NCBI GenBank assembly: GCA_947470895.1
Contig: CANIVF010000024.1
Span: 1-55,693 of the forward strand
Source: Bacteroidota bacterium
Lineage (GTDB): Bacteria > Bacteroidota > Bacteroidia > Cytophagales > Cyclobacteriaceae
DNA length: 55,693 bases
Reading direction: 5' to 3'
Shown: one piece after another, positions 1-7,173 of the stretch
Layout of the letters: each line of letters begins with the position of its first letter
Position numbering within the stretch: position 1 is the stretch's first letter
Notes under the pieces: model-generated
Database searches by the model: none
What the model was told of the DNA's origin: nothing
What the model saw: only the letters and a program-made list of their open reading frames with translations
Translations under genes and position numbers: made by a program

Positions 1-64
1 AAATAGAATTCGATATAACTCTATGAAAATCAGGCTCTTTGAGCAAGTATTATTCCAAACCATC

Positions 65-136
65 CTAATGCTATGCATTAGAAACTAACTGATTGATTCT
101 CATAGAGAAAGAAGTTATCCACAAACTCTAATGCAT
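65..136. repeat. CTAATGC repeats around a DnaA-box-like 9-mer
   Basis: CTAATGC at 65-71 and its reverse complement GCATTAG at 75-81 form a 7-bp hairpin with a 3-nt loop; a third copy of CTAATGC lies at 128-134. Between them, TTATCCACA at 115-123 matches the DnaA-box consensus. CTCTATGA (20-27) and TCATAGAG (100-107) add an outer inverted repeat. The function is unknown. It could be a regulatory site for the DUF1573 gene or chance in AT-rich DNA. Confidence 0.35.
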
Positions 137-200
137 AATCTAGGATTATCGAAGCAGACCAGTGAAATATACTTTACTTTTGAAATCAAAGATGAAAGTT

Positions 201-611
201 ATGAAAAGGTTAATCATCCTTATGTTTATTCTGGCAGCGAGCCTATCTTCATCAGCTCAAGGTTCTAAAACCGTTTCTGGGGCTGTAATAACCTGGGAGA
301 AATCCACTCATGACTTTGAAGATGTTTTTCAAGGAGATAAAGTCGAACACACTTTCCGTTTTACTAATACCGGCAACAAGGATCTGGTGATCACCAATAT
401 TGAAGTTACTTGCGGCTGCACCACTCCAAAGGGTTGGCGTCGCGACCCCATTGCCCCTGGCGGGGATGGGGAGTTGACTATAGCATTCAATAGTGCGGGA
501 AAAATTGGTAAGCAGAATAAAGTGATTACGATAACTTCTAACTCGGTGGAATCTATAAATCAGGTCATGTTCACAGCCACGGTTTTGGAAAAGAAGGAGG
601 TTAACCGTTAA
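201..611 (+). CDS. DUF1573 family secreted protein
   Basis: Bacteroidota DUF1573 proteins are small exported proteins with one immunoglobulin-like beta-sandwich of unknown biochemical role. Here a signal peptide (MKRLIILMFILAASLSSSAQ) precedes a domain with the family signatures: FRFTNTGNKDLVI, the CGCT motif followed by proline, and an APGGDGELTIAF strand. Length is about 136 aa from the ATG at 201. The frame stays open upstream to a GTG at 162 and an ATG at 192, but 201 places the charged residues directly before the hydrophobic segment. The stop overlaps the convergent DUF423 stop by 4 nt. Family assignment is firm; the substrate or partner is not known. Confidence 0.85.
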   Translation: MKRLIILMFILAASLSSSAQGSKTVSGAVITWEKSTHDFEDVFQGDKVEHTFRFTNTGNKDLVITNIEVTCGCTTPKGWRRDPIAPGGDGELTIAFNSAGKIGKQNKVITITSNSVESINQVMFTATVLEKKEVNR

Positions 612-997
612 GGCGTTTTAGACTCTCGAAATGCAGAGATAAATAGTGTTGTCCATCCCGCTATCAGAAAAACTCCACCGAAGGGAGTAATGATCGCAAT
701 CTTTGAAAGATTCAACAGGCAAAGAGCATATAGACTACCACTAAATAAAATTATCCCAATTAAAAAAAGAAGTGCGCTCAGCCCAAGTCGGCTTGAAGAA
801 TATTTGTCCATAAGTAAGCCAACAGCTATTAAAGCAAAGGTATGGTAGAAATGGTAGTGCGCGGCCAACTCATAGGTTTCCAATCTACCGCTGGCTATTA
901 ATAGATTCTTTAATGCATGAGCACCGAAAGCACCTAAGGAAACGGCTAGTATCCCCAATGCAGCGGCTACCAATAGTGTTTGTTTTTGTGATAGCAT
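608..997 (-). CDS. DUF423 family membrane protein (YgdD-like)
   Basis: A 129-aa inner-membrane protein with four predicted hydrophobic helices. The N-terminal AALGILAVSLGAFGAHAL stretch (G-A-F-G-A-H-A) is the hallmark of the DUF423/YgdD family, whose function is not established. The ATG at 997 is preferred over a TTG one codon upstream. It lies 3 nt after the yggS stop, so the two genes are probably one transcript read from the yggS promoter. It ends tail to tail with the DUF1573 gene. Confidence 0.85.
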   Translation of the reverse strand: MLSQKQTLLVAAALGILAVSLGAFGAHALKNLLIASGRLETYELAAHYHFYHTFALIAVGLLMDKYSSSRLGLSALLFLIGIILFSGSLYALCLLNLSKIAIITPFGGVFLIAGWTTLFISAFRESKTP

Positions 998-1000
998 CAA

Positions 1001-1681
1001 TCAGTGTGTTGAATAGTTTCGTTCCCCAAAAATAGCAGTTCCGATCCGCACGTAAGTACTTCCTTCCTCCAGAGCAATGTGATAATCTGAACTCATTCCC
1101 ATGGAGAGTTCTTTCATGGATGCATTTAATGGTAGTTTATGTTCTTTCAGCTGATCAAATAATTTTTTTAATAATCGGAATTCTTCTCGAATGGTTTCTT
1201 TGTTTTCAGTAAAAGTTGCCATACCCATAAGCCCTCTTATTTCAATATTTTTTAAATTTAGTAAAGCGGGGGCATTCAGCAGCGCAACGATTTCGTCAGA
1301 ACTAAAACCAAACTTTGTTTCCTCCAAGGCAATGTGTACTTGAAGTAAACACGGAATTAATCGCCCTGCCTTTTTTCCTTGCTTATCTATTTCTTCAAGT
1401 AGTTTTTCAGAATCAACAGAATGTATGAGAGATACAAATGGAGCGATATATTTTACTTTGTTCGTTTGCAGGTGTCCAATCATGTGCCAATCAATATCTT
1501 TCGCAAGCTCCTGGTACTTTATTATCATTTCCTGAGCCTTGTTTTCACCGAATAGTCTTTGCCCGGCAGCATAGGCCTCCCTTATTTTTTCGATGGGTTG
1601 AGTTTTGCTAACGGCTATTAATTTTGCGTTTGACCCAGACAATTCCGCTAGTAGTTCTTTTATATTACTTTTAATGCTCAT
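1001..1681 (-). CDS. yggS: YggS family pyridoxal phosphate homeostasis protein
   Basis: Members of the YggS/PROSC (PLPBP) family bind pyridoxal 5'-phosphate and help keep free PLP and amino and keto acid pools balanced in the cytoplasm; they are not known to catalyse a reaction. The 226-aa product shows the PLP lysine in IAVSKTQP near residue 26, LFGENKAQE, the WHMIGHLQTNKVK signature, and the C-terminal LSMGMSSDY plus RIGTAIFGER phosphate-binding segment, so it is full length. An exact Bacteroidota -7 box lies 46 bp upstream. It is first gene of a two-gene unit with the DUF423 membrane protein. Confidence 0.95.
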   Translation of the reverse strand: MSIKSNIKELLAELSGSNAKLIAVSKTQPIEKIREAYAAGQRLFGENKAQEMIIKYQELAKDIDWHMIGHLQTNKVKYIAPFVSLIHSVDSEKLLEEIDKQGKKAGRLIPCLLQVHIALEETKFGFSSDEIVALLNAPALLNLKNIEIRGLMGMATFTENKETIREEFRLLKKLFDQLKEHKLPLNASMKELSMGMSSDYHIALEEGSTYVRIGTAIFGERNYSTH

Positions 1682-1726
1682 TTAATATGATAAATCGTTA
1701 AGTACTTTTAATTTTTGATTTTTAAA

Positions 1727-1734
1727 CAAAGTTA
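1727..1734 (-). promoter_or_regulatory. -7 box of yggS (TAACTTTG)
   Basis: An exact TAnnTTTG Bacteroidota -7 element on the minus strand, 45-52 nt before the yggS ATG. Its last base on the plus strand is the A of the GH3-family gene start codon, so the two divergent genes share this DNA. Confidence 0.6.
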
Positions 1735-3266
1735 TGGCCATACTCGGAACGTTGCTCAAAAAAGGAATTAAACTTCGCGAAAATCTTGAGCAAGAATATA
1801 CGTCACCTTTTGAATTGCAGAAGAAAGAACTCAAGGAACTCATGATCACGGCTAATCAAACAGAGTTTGGTAAGTATTATGATTTCCAGCGGATTCTGGA
1901 GCAGTTTAGAAGGGGACACAAAGATTTTTACCGGGTATATAAAGAAAGTGTGCCCATTCATGATTATAACAAGATATACAAAGACTGGTGGCAACTGGCT
2001 TTAAAGGGTGCAAAAAATATATGCTGGCCCGGCAGGGTAAAATATTTTGCGCTTAGTTCTGGTACTTCTGAGGCATCATCCAAGCACATACCAGTAACCA
2101 AGGAGATGACCAAAGCCATACAACGAACCAGTGTGAGGCAAATCATTAGCCTTTCAAAATATGACTTGCCGCCTGAGGTTTTTGAGGCTGGAATTCTGAT
2201 GATTGGAGGAAGTACGCACTTAAATAAAAAAGGAAGTTATTTCGAGGGCGACCTTAGTGGAATACAGGCTGCACGCCTACCATTTTGGTTTCAGCATTTT
2301 TATAAACCCGGTAAGAAAATAGCGTCCAACCGAAATTGGGATAATAAGCTGGATGAAATTGTAAAAAATGCAAAGACCTGGGATATCGGTATTGTTGTTG
2401 GCGTGCCCGCTTGGATTCAAATTTTGTTGGAAAAAATTATTGAATATCATAGATTGAATCACATTCATGAGATTTGGCCAAACCTGCTGATCTATGTTCA
2501 TGGAGGTGTTTCAATGGACCCTTATCGCAAAGGGTTTGAAAGGCTACTTGGTCGTCCTATTTATTACATTGAAACATACTTGGCTTCAGAAGGATTTATC
2601 GCTTATCAGGCTTTGCCCAAACGCAAGACGATGAGGCTTGTTCTTAATAATGGTATTTTCTATGAGTTCATCCCCTTTGATGAAAAGAATTTTTCACCAT
2701 CAGGCGAAGTAAAACCCGATGCCGAAACTTTTTTAATTGACGAAGTTGAGGAAGGTAAAGAGTATGCCTTATTACTTTCCACGTGCTCAGGGGCCTGGCG
2801 CTATATTATTGGCGATGTAATTAAGTTTGTTTCCATCGAAGAATCTGAAATTATTATCACCGGCAGAACCAAGCACTTTCTAAGTTTATGTGGCGAACAT
2901 CTTTCCGTGGACAACATGAACAAAGCCATTGAGCTTGTGTCGAACGAACTGAACATTACCATTCCCGAATTTGCTGTTGCCGGCATTCCACATCAAACTC
3001 TGTTTGCCCACCGCTGGTTTATTGGTACCGATGATCAGGTAGATCCAGCTAAACTCAAGGATCGTATTGATCATCATCTCAAAGCATTGAATGATGATTA
3101 CGCTGTGGAGCGAAGCGCGGCCCTGCGCGATGTAATTGTTGATGTATTGCCACTTAAAAAATTTTATGATTGGATGGAATCCAAAGGTAAAGTAGGGGGG
3201 CAGAATAAATTTCCGCGGGTGATGAAAAACGCTCAGCTGGAGGAATGGATAAAATTCATTTCCTAG
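1734..3266 (+). CDS. GH3-family acyl-adenylating enzyme
   Basis: GH3 proteins belong to the ANL (acyl-CoA synthetase/luciferase) superfamily. The plant members join carboxylic acids such as auxin or jasmonate to amino acids; the bacterial substrates are unknown. The 510-aa protein carries the ATP-loop motif FALSSGTSEASSK around residues 105-117, a VGVPAWIQ segment, the YIETYLASEGF motif (residues about 279-289), YRYIIGDVIKF-like text at W-R-Y-I-I-G-D near 356, and the hinge ITGRTKHFLSL. The C-terminal domain is complete. It is followed after 1 nt by a LysE-type exporter, suggesting that the conjugate or its amino acid is exported. The link is inferred only from spacing. Confidence 0.85.
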   Translation: MAILGTLLKKGIKLRENLEQEYTSPFELQKKELKELMITANQTEFGKYYDFQRILEQFRRGHKDFYRVYKESVPIHDYNKIYKDWWQLALKGAKNICWPGRVKYFALSSGTSEASSKHIPVTKEMTKAIQRTSVRQIISLSKYDLPPEVFEAGILMIGGSTHLNKKGSYFEGDLSGIQAARLPFWFQHFYKPGKKIASNRNWDNKLDEIVKNAKTWDIGIVVGVPAWIQILLEKIIEYHRLNHIHEIWPNLLIYVHGGVSMDPYRKGFERLLGRPIYYIETYLASEGFIAYQALPKRKTMRLVLNNGIFYEFIPFDEKNFSPSGEVKPDAETFLIDEVEEGKEYALLLSTCSGAWRYIIGDVIKFVSIEESEIIITGRTKHFLSLCGEHLSVDNMNKAIELVSNELNITIPEFAVAGIPHQTLFAHRWFIGTDDQVDPAKLKDRIDHHLKALNDDYAVERSAALRDVIVDVLPLKKFYDWMESKGKVGGQNKFPRVMKNAQLEEWIKFIS

Positions 3267-3267
3267 A

Positions 3268-3900
3268 ATGGAGATCGTATTCAATGGACTGAAGTTGGGT
3301 GTTGTATTGGCCTTTTTAATAGGTCCTGTTTTCTTTACGATAATTCAAACGAGTGTTGAAAGAGGTTTTCGCAATGGAGTCCTTGTTTCTTTGGGAGTTT
3401 CCTTGAGCGATGTTATGTATGTGGCCATCTGTTATTTCGGCTTAGTTCAATTCATCAACGATCCTCAGTTTAGGTTTTATTTGGCTTATGCAGGAGGAGG
3501 CATTTTGATTTTGTTTGGAATATATCACCTTGTTATTAAAAGTAGAAGAAGAATGACCGCTCCCCTTGATGTGTCCTCTGAAAAAAAAACGTATCGGTAT
3601 TTTATAAAGGGTTTTATTATTAATGGAATGAGCCCAATGGTATTAATCTTTTGGATTGGCGCCATCAGCATTGCATCACTAGATTTTGGCTATACACAGG
3701 GATTTGAATTTATTATATTTTTTTCTACCGTATTGGGCACCGTATTAGCAACGGATATATTGAAGGCCTATCTGGCCGATAAGCTTCGAACCTTGATCAC
3801 CCATCGCTTAATGGTAATTATTAATGTGGTGGTAGGAATATTCCTGATGATTTTTGGCATCCGATTGATTTGGACTGCGGGAAATTTTCTCGCGGGATGA
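3268..3900 (+). CDS. LysE family transporter
   Basis: LysE/RhtB-type exporters move amino acids and related small molecules out across the inner membrane. The 210-aa protein has about six hydrophobic helices. Its start (NGLKLGVVLAFLIGPVFF, then TSVERGFRNG) matches the family's first helix and the conserved glycine-proline and loop. A second conserved block, FIKGFIINGMSPMVLIFWIG, begins near residue 112. It starts 1 nt after the GH3-family gene, so the two are almost certainly one operon. It ends convergently 12 nt from the VWA gene. The substrate is not predictable. Confidence 0.85.
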   Translation: MEIVFNGLKLGVVLAFLIGPVFFTIIQTSVERGFRNGVLVSLGVSLSDVMYVAICYFGLVQFINDPQFRFYLAYAGGGILILFGIYHLVIKSRRRMTAPLDVSSEKKTYRYFIKGFIINGMSPMVLIFWIGAISIASLDFGYTQGFEFIIFFSTVLGTVLATDILKAYLADKLRTLITHRLMVIINVVVGIFLMIFGIRLIWTAGNFLAG

Positions 3901-3912
3901 TGGCAAGTTTAA

Positions 3913-4956
3913 TTAGTCCTGTAGTGCATTTGAAAGAAAACTGGATTTCAGCATGAGCCAAATCAAGAAAAACAAAATGGCCCACTTCAGATAAATGAAA
4001 TAATAATCAGATGTGTCTTTGAATCTGGTTTCCTGTATTTCCGCTTTTTCATATTGATCGATACGGCTAAACACATTTTTAAGAGCTTCGTTGTCGGTCA
4101 CTCTAAAGAATTCACCGGCTCCTATTTCAGCAATCTTTCTCATGGTAGTTTCATCAATTGTGTTCTCAACCATATTGGGTCTACCAAAATAATCTTTTCC
4201 AAAGGGCACCATACCTTCCTGACCAACAATGATGGTATAGGTTTTTATGTCGTAGGCAGCCGCCAATTCAGCTGAAGTAATTGGATCGATATTTCCAGCG
4301 GTATTATCCCCATCACTCAAAAGTATGCAAACTTTAGATTTTGACTTCGATTCCCTCATGCGGTTTGTAACAACGGCTAGTGCTGATCCAATGGCTGTGC
4401 CTCTCGATTCTATCATTTCAAAACTGATGTCATCCAGGTATGAATTCAAAAGTTTATAATCTGTAGTTAATGGTGCTAATGAAAAAGCATCTCCTGAAAA
4501 CACGACTATCCCGATTCGATCTTGTAACCTTCCCTTAATAAAATCCCGGGCCACTTCTTTAGCTGCAGTAAGGCGGTTGGGTTCAAAATCTTCAATCTGC
4601 ATGGATTGAGATATATCGATCGCAAGCATGATATCAATTCCCTCGGTCCATTGCTCAACTTTTTCATTGGTACGTTGCGGCCTTGCCAGTGAAGTTAATA
4701 GAAGGCATAAGACAAGAGAAATAAGCAATTCGGGAATTAACCGTAGCCAGGTGATGGTTGAACTTTTCAAATCGCTTTTCAATAGTGCTACCGAAAGTTT
4801 CTGATTAACATAGTAACGAATAACCCAGCGCCCAATGAACAGTAACGGGATAAAAAATAGAAAATATAGGTACAGTGTATTTTCCCAAGTAAATGAATTC
4901 AGGGTACCTGGAAAAAACCAGTTCAATGAATACCAGGGGTCCAAAATCTCATCCAT
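3913..4956 (-). CDS. BatA-like von Willebrand factor A membrane protein
   Basis: A 347-aa inner-membrane protein with two N-terminal helices (about residues 27-45 and 72-90), a VWA domain (about 105-300) and a C-terminal helix ending KWAILFFLIWLMLK. This is the layout of BatA of the Bacteroides aerotolerance operon. The metal-ion-dependent adhesion site DISQS near residue 114 and LSDGDNTAG near 217 are intact. It overlaps the upstream BatD-like gene by 8 nt. It is the last gene of a three-gene unit that lacks the usual MoxR ATPase and BatB. The role is inferred from the family: a membrane stress or metal-insertion chaperone system. Confidence 0.85.
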   Translation of the reverse strand: MDEILDPWYSLNWFFPGTLNSFTWENTLYLYFLFFIPLLFIGRWVIRYYVNQKLSVALLKSDLKSSTITWLRLIPELLISLVLCLLLTSLARPQRTNEKVEQWTEGIDIMLAIDISQSMQIEDFEPNRLTAAKEVARDFIKGRLQDRIGIVVFSGDAFSLAPLTTDYKLLNSYLDDISFEMIESRGTAIGSALAVVTNRMRESKSKSKVCILLSDGDNTAGNIDPITSAELAAAYDIKTYTIIVGQEGMVPFGKDYFGRPNMVENTIDETTMRKIAEIGAGEFFRVTDNEALKNVFSRIDQYEKAEIQETRFKDTSDYYFIYLKWAILFFLIWLMLKSSFLSNALQD

Positions 4957-5851
4957 GCTTCAACTCCTCCAGTTTTTTATTGAATTGTGATTGTGAGAAC
5001 TCTTTTAAATTCAAAAATGAATCTAAGGTGTCCGGTTCGATACGACCATAGATCGATCGATCGATTACTCTAAGAGCACTTGTCAACGTTTCGTTATTTT
5101 CTATTTCTTTCAGCTCGCGTGTAGTGGATTTTGTATAGGGCCTTGTTACAAGGGCCTCCATATATTTTTTCCAAATGAGCACAGAGCTTTCAGCTGATTC
5201 TGGAGTGAATCTGCTTTTTAAATTTTCTAATGATAAATCGAAATCACTAGCAAAAGCCAGATGATTTTTTGTTAATCGTTTAAGGACAAAGTGTCGTTTT
5301 ATCTTCTTTCCAAAGATGATCCAAACTAAAATTGAGATGAAGACCAGAGCCCCAACTATGATGGATGCCACAGGGTAATTGAAAAGCCAGTTTACTGCAT
5401 TATAGGCGGTATTGGTTTTCAAAGGTAGTTGTTCCGCTGAAACCGAGTCGGGCACATGGCTCACTAATCGTTTAAAAAAAACGGTATCAACATTGCTTTC
5501 GTATGATGTGCAATCATTTGGAAGCGCAACGAATGCAGGAATTTTTAGAGTTTGTATGCTATCTATTTCATACGTACTCAGTATGTATAGCACGCTGTCC
5601 GTGCTTTGATTGTTTTTTGTTTTAGTGTGAAAGTAAATTTTTTTCTGAAAATCAAATGGAGCAAATGAAAAGGTTGAATCGGGGAGAAGCACTTGCCATT
5701 GACTGGGATATGTTGCTATCAGGTAGTACTCAACGGGCTCACCCAGTTTTACGCTATCTGATTTAAATCGTCCACGAATGCTTATTTCTTGAGCTAACGA
5801 AATAAACGAGCCACAGATAAATACAAGTAAAATGAGTACGCGGTTAAACAC
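4949..5851 (-). CDS. BatD-like membrane protein of a Bat-type operon
   Basis: A 300-aa protein starting with GTG. It has a signal peptide (MFNRVLILLVFICGSFISLAQ), a beta-rich periplasmic part (about 22-155), one transmembrane helix (about 163-185) and a cytoplasmic helical tail. No catalytic motif was seen. The position between DUF58 and VWA genes, with 8-nt overlaps on both sides, and the topology fit the BatD/DUF4381-type component of these operons. Full-length BatD is usually longer, so this would be a short version. The family name is inferred from context more than from sequence. Confidence 0.6.
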   Translation of the reverse strand: MFNRVLILLVFICGSFISLAQEISIRGRFKSDSVKLGEPVEYYLIATYPSQWQVLLPDSTFSFAPFDFQKKIYFHTKTKNNQSTDSVLYILSTYEIDSIQTLKIPAFVALPNDCTSYESNVDTVFFKRLVSHVPDSVSAEQLPLKTNTAYNAVNWLFNYPVASIIVGALVFISILVWIIFGKKIKRHFVLKRLTKNHLAFASDFDLSLENLKSRFTPESAESSVLIWKKYMEALVTRPYTKSTTRELKEIENNETLTSALRVIDRSIYGRIEPDTLDSFLNLKEFSQSQFNKKLEELKHG

Positions 5852-6722
5852 TTTTTAAGGATTTATTTCTGACTTTAAAAAGCTTAAGAAGTTTTGAAAC
5901 ATATTCTTCTTCGGTGGATATGCTGATAAAATTGATTTGGTGTTTGCGGCTGAACTTGATAAGTTCTTGTTGTCGGGCAGTGTGTTGGGTTGTCATTTTT
6001 TCGCGGAAGCCACCAAAGGCAGTATTTACCCAAACTGTTTTGTTTGATTCATTATCATAGACTGGTATGATACCGAGCTTAGGCAATTGCGTTTCTCTTT
6101 TGTCACTAACCTGAATCATTACCAGATCATGTTTGCGGGCAAGCGATTTCAAACGATGATCGTAACCCTCATCAATAAAATCGGATATGATAATGATTAC
6201 GCTCCTCCTTCTGATCGAATCCAGGGCAAATGAAATAGCTTTGTTTAAATTCGTTTTGACGGATTTTGGTTTCAGTTTTGAAAGGCTACTGATAATCTCA
6301 TAAGCCTGTGCAATCCCTTTCTTGGGTTTAATAAATTTTTCACGCTCATCAGAATAACAGATCAATCCAACCTGGCTCGATTCTTTGGCACCAGAAAGAG
6401 CCAGCACACCACAAATCTCACTGGAAATATCATACTTGGTTTTACCCGGAGTACCAATGTGTTGGGAGGCACTTACATCCAGAATAAAATAAAGGGTTTG
6501 TTCTTTTTCCTCTTTAAATGTTTTAACAAAAGTGCCATGCCCTTTGGCGGATACGTTCCAGTCTATGGTACGAACATCATCCCCATACTGGTAGGGTCGC
6601 ACATCGTCAAACTCAAGGCCAGTACCTTTAAAGATCGAGCGGAAGTCCCCCTGCATCTGGCTGTTGATAGCCTTTCTGATCTGTATTTCGTACTTGCGCA
6701 GTTTTTTCAGCAACTCTTTCAC
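5844..6722 (-). CDS. DUF58 domain protein (VWA-like)
   Basis: A 292-aa soluble DUF58 protein, the usual partner of MoxR ATPases in Bat-type operons. The family signature is present: GTGLEFDDVRPYQYGDDVR, then TIDWNVSAKGHGTFVK (about residues 33-68). A degenerate VWA core follows (LDVSASQHIG near 85 and IIISDFIDEGYD near 175). It has no transmembrane segment, unlike longer DUF58 proteins. Translation appears to begin at GTG: the codon at 6722-6720 is GTG and an exact -7 box lies about 23 nt upstream. No moxR gene precedes it, since a divergent DUF4296 gene is there instead. Confidence 0.88.
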   Translation of the reverse strand: MKELLKKLRKYEIQIRKAINSQMQGDFRSIFKGTGLEFDDVRPYQYGDDVRTIDWNVSAKGHGTFVKTFKEEKEQTLYFILDVSASQHIGTPGKTKYDISSEICGVLALSGAKESSQVGLICYSDEREKFIKPKKGIAQAYEIISSLSKLKPKSVKTNLNKAISFALDSIRRRSVIIIISDFIDEGYDHRLKSLARKHDLVMIQVSDKRETQLPKLGIIPVYDNESNKTVWVNTAFGGFREKMTTQHTARQQELIKFSRKHQINFISISTEEEYVSKLLKLFKVRNKSLKSV

Positions 6723-6744
6723 TCTGACACTTTTTTAGCAGGCT

Positions 6745-6752
6745 CAAAAATA
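6745..6752 (-). promoter_or_regulatory. -7 box of the DUF58 operon (TATTTTTG)
   Basis: Exact TAnnTTTG match on the minus strand, 22-29 nt before the DUF58 GTG. It lies back to back with the likely DUF4296 promoter. Confidence 0.6.
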
Positions 6753-6763
6753 AGAAATATGAC

Positions 6764-6771
6764 TAATTTCG
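6764..6771 (+). promoter_or_regulatory. -7 box of DUF4296-mutS2 (TAATTTCG)
   Basis: One mismatch to TAnnTTTG, 17 nt before the ATG at 6789. Its position supports 6789 as the start over the ATG at 6759, which would lie upstream of the promoter. Confidence 0.45.
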
Positions 6772-6788
6772 CACCCTACTTTATTAAC

Positions 6789-7172
6789 ATGTGGCCTCCG
6801 TCTAACAAAATATGCGCTTTAATGATAGTATGTTCTTTGGTGGCCGGTTTATTATTCAGTTGCGAGAAGGATCAGCCACGTAAAGGCATCCTTAGTCAGG
6901 AACAACTCACGCAAATCATGATGCAGTTTTATCTTGGTGAAGCTAAGCTGAACAATTATTCGCTTTCCTACGACTCGGCCAGTAAGCTTTTTGCTCCTTT
7001 TGAAGAGTCAGTATTGAAAAAATATGGTGTTCACGATTCTACTTTGCTAAATACTTATCAGTACTATTTTGACCACCCCAAGGAGCTTGAAAAAGTCTAC
7101 GAAATTGTGATTGACTCCTTAAATCTTCGCGAAAAAAAGGCCGGTGGTTTGCCAGCCCTTCCAATCAGATAA
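6789..7172 (+). CDS. DUF4296 family lipoprotein
   Basis: A 127-aa protein with a lipoprotein signal peptide (IVCSLVAGLLFSC, lipobox LFSC near residue 22) followed by a helical domain. LSQEQLTQIMMQFYLGEAKLNN and the closing YYFDHPKELEKVYEIVIDSL match the DUF4296 pattern, a Bacteroidota-specific family without known function. The ATG at 6789 fits the promoter box better than earlier in-frame starts. mutS2 begins 1 nt after its stop, so they are co-transcribed. It probably sits in the inner leaflet of the outer membrane or in the periplasm. Confidence 0.8.
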   Translation: MWPPSNKICALMIVCSLVAGLLFSCEKDQPRKGILSQEQLTQIMMQFYLGEAKLNNYSLSYDSASKLFAPFEESVLKKYGVHDSTLLNTYQYYFDHPKELEKVYEIVIDSLNLREKKAGGLPALPIR

Positions 7173-7173
7173 G

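Noticed and set aside
110-130. Possible replication origin from the DnaA-box-like TTATCCACA
   Set aside because: Only one clear 9-mer, with no dnaA, dnaN or cluster of boxes. A single match occurs by chance.
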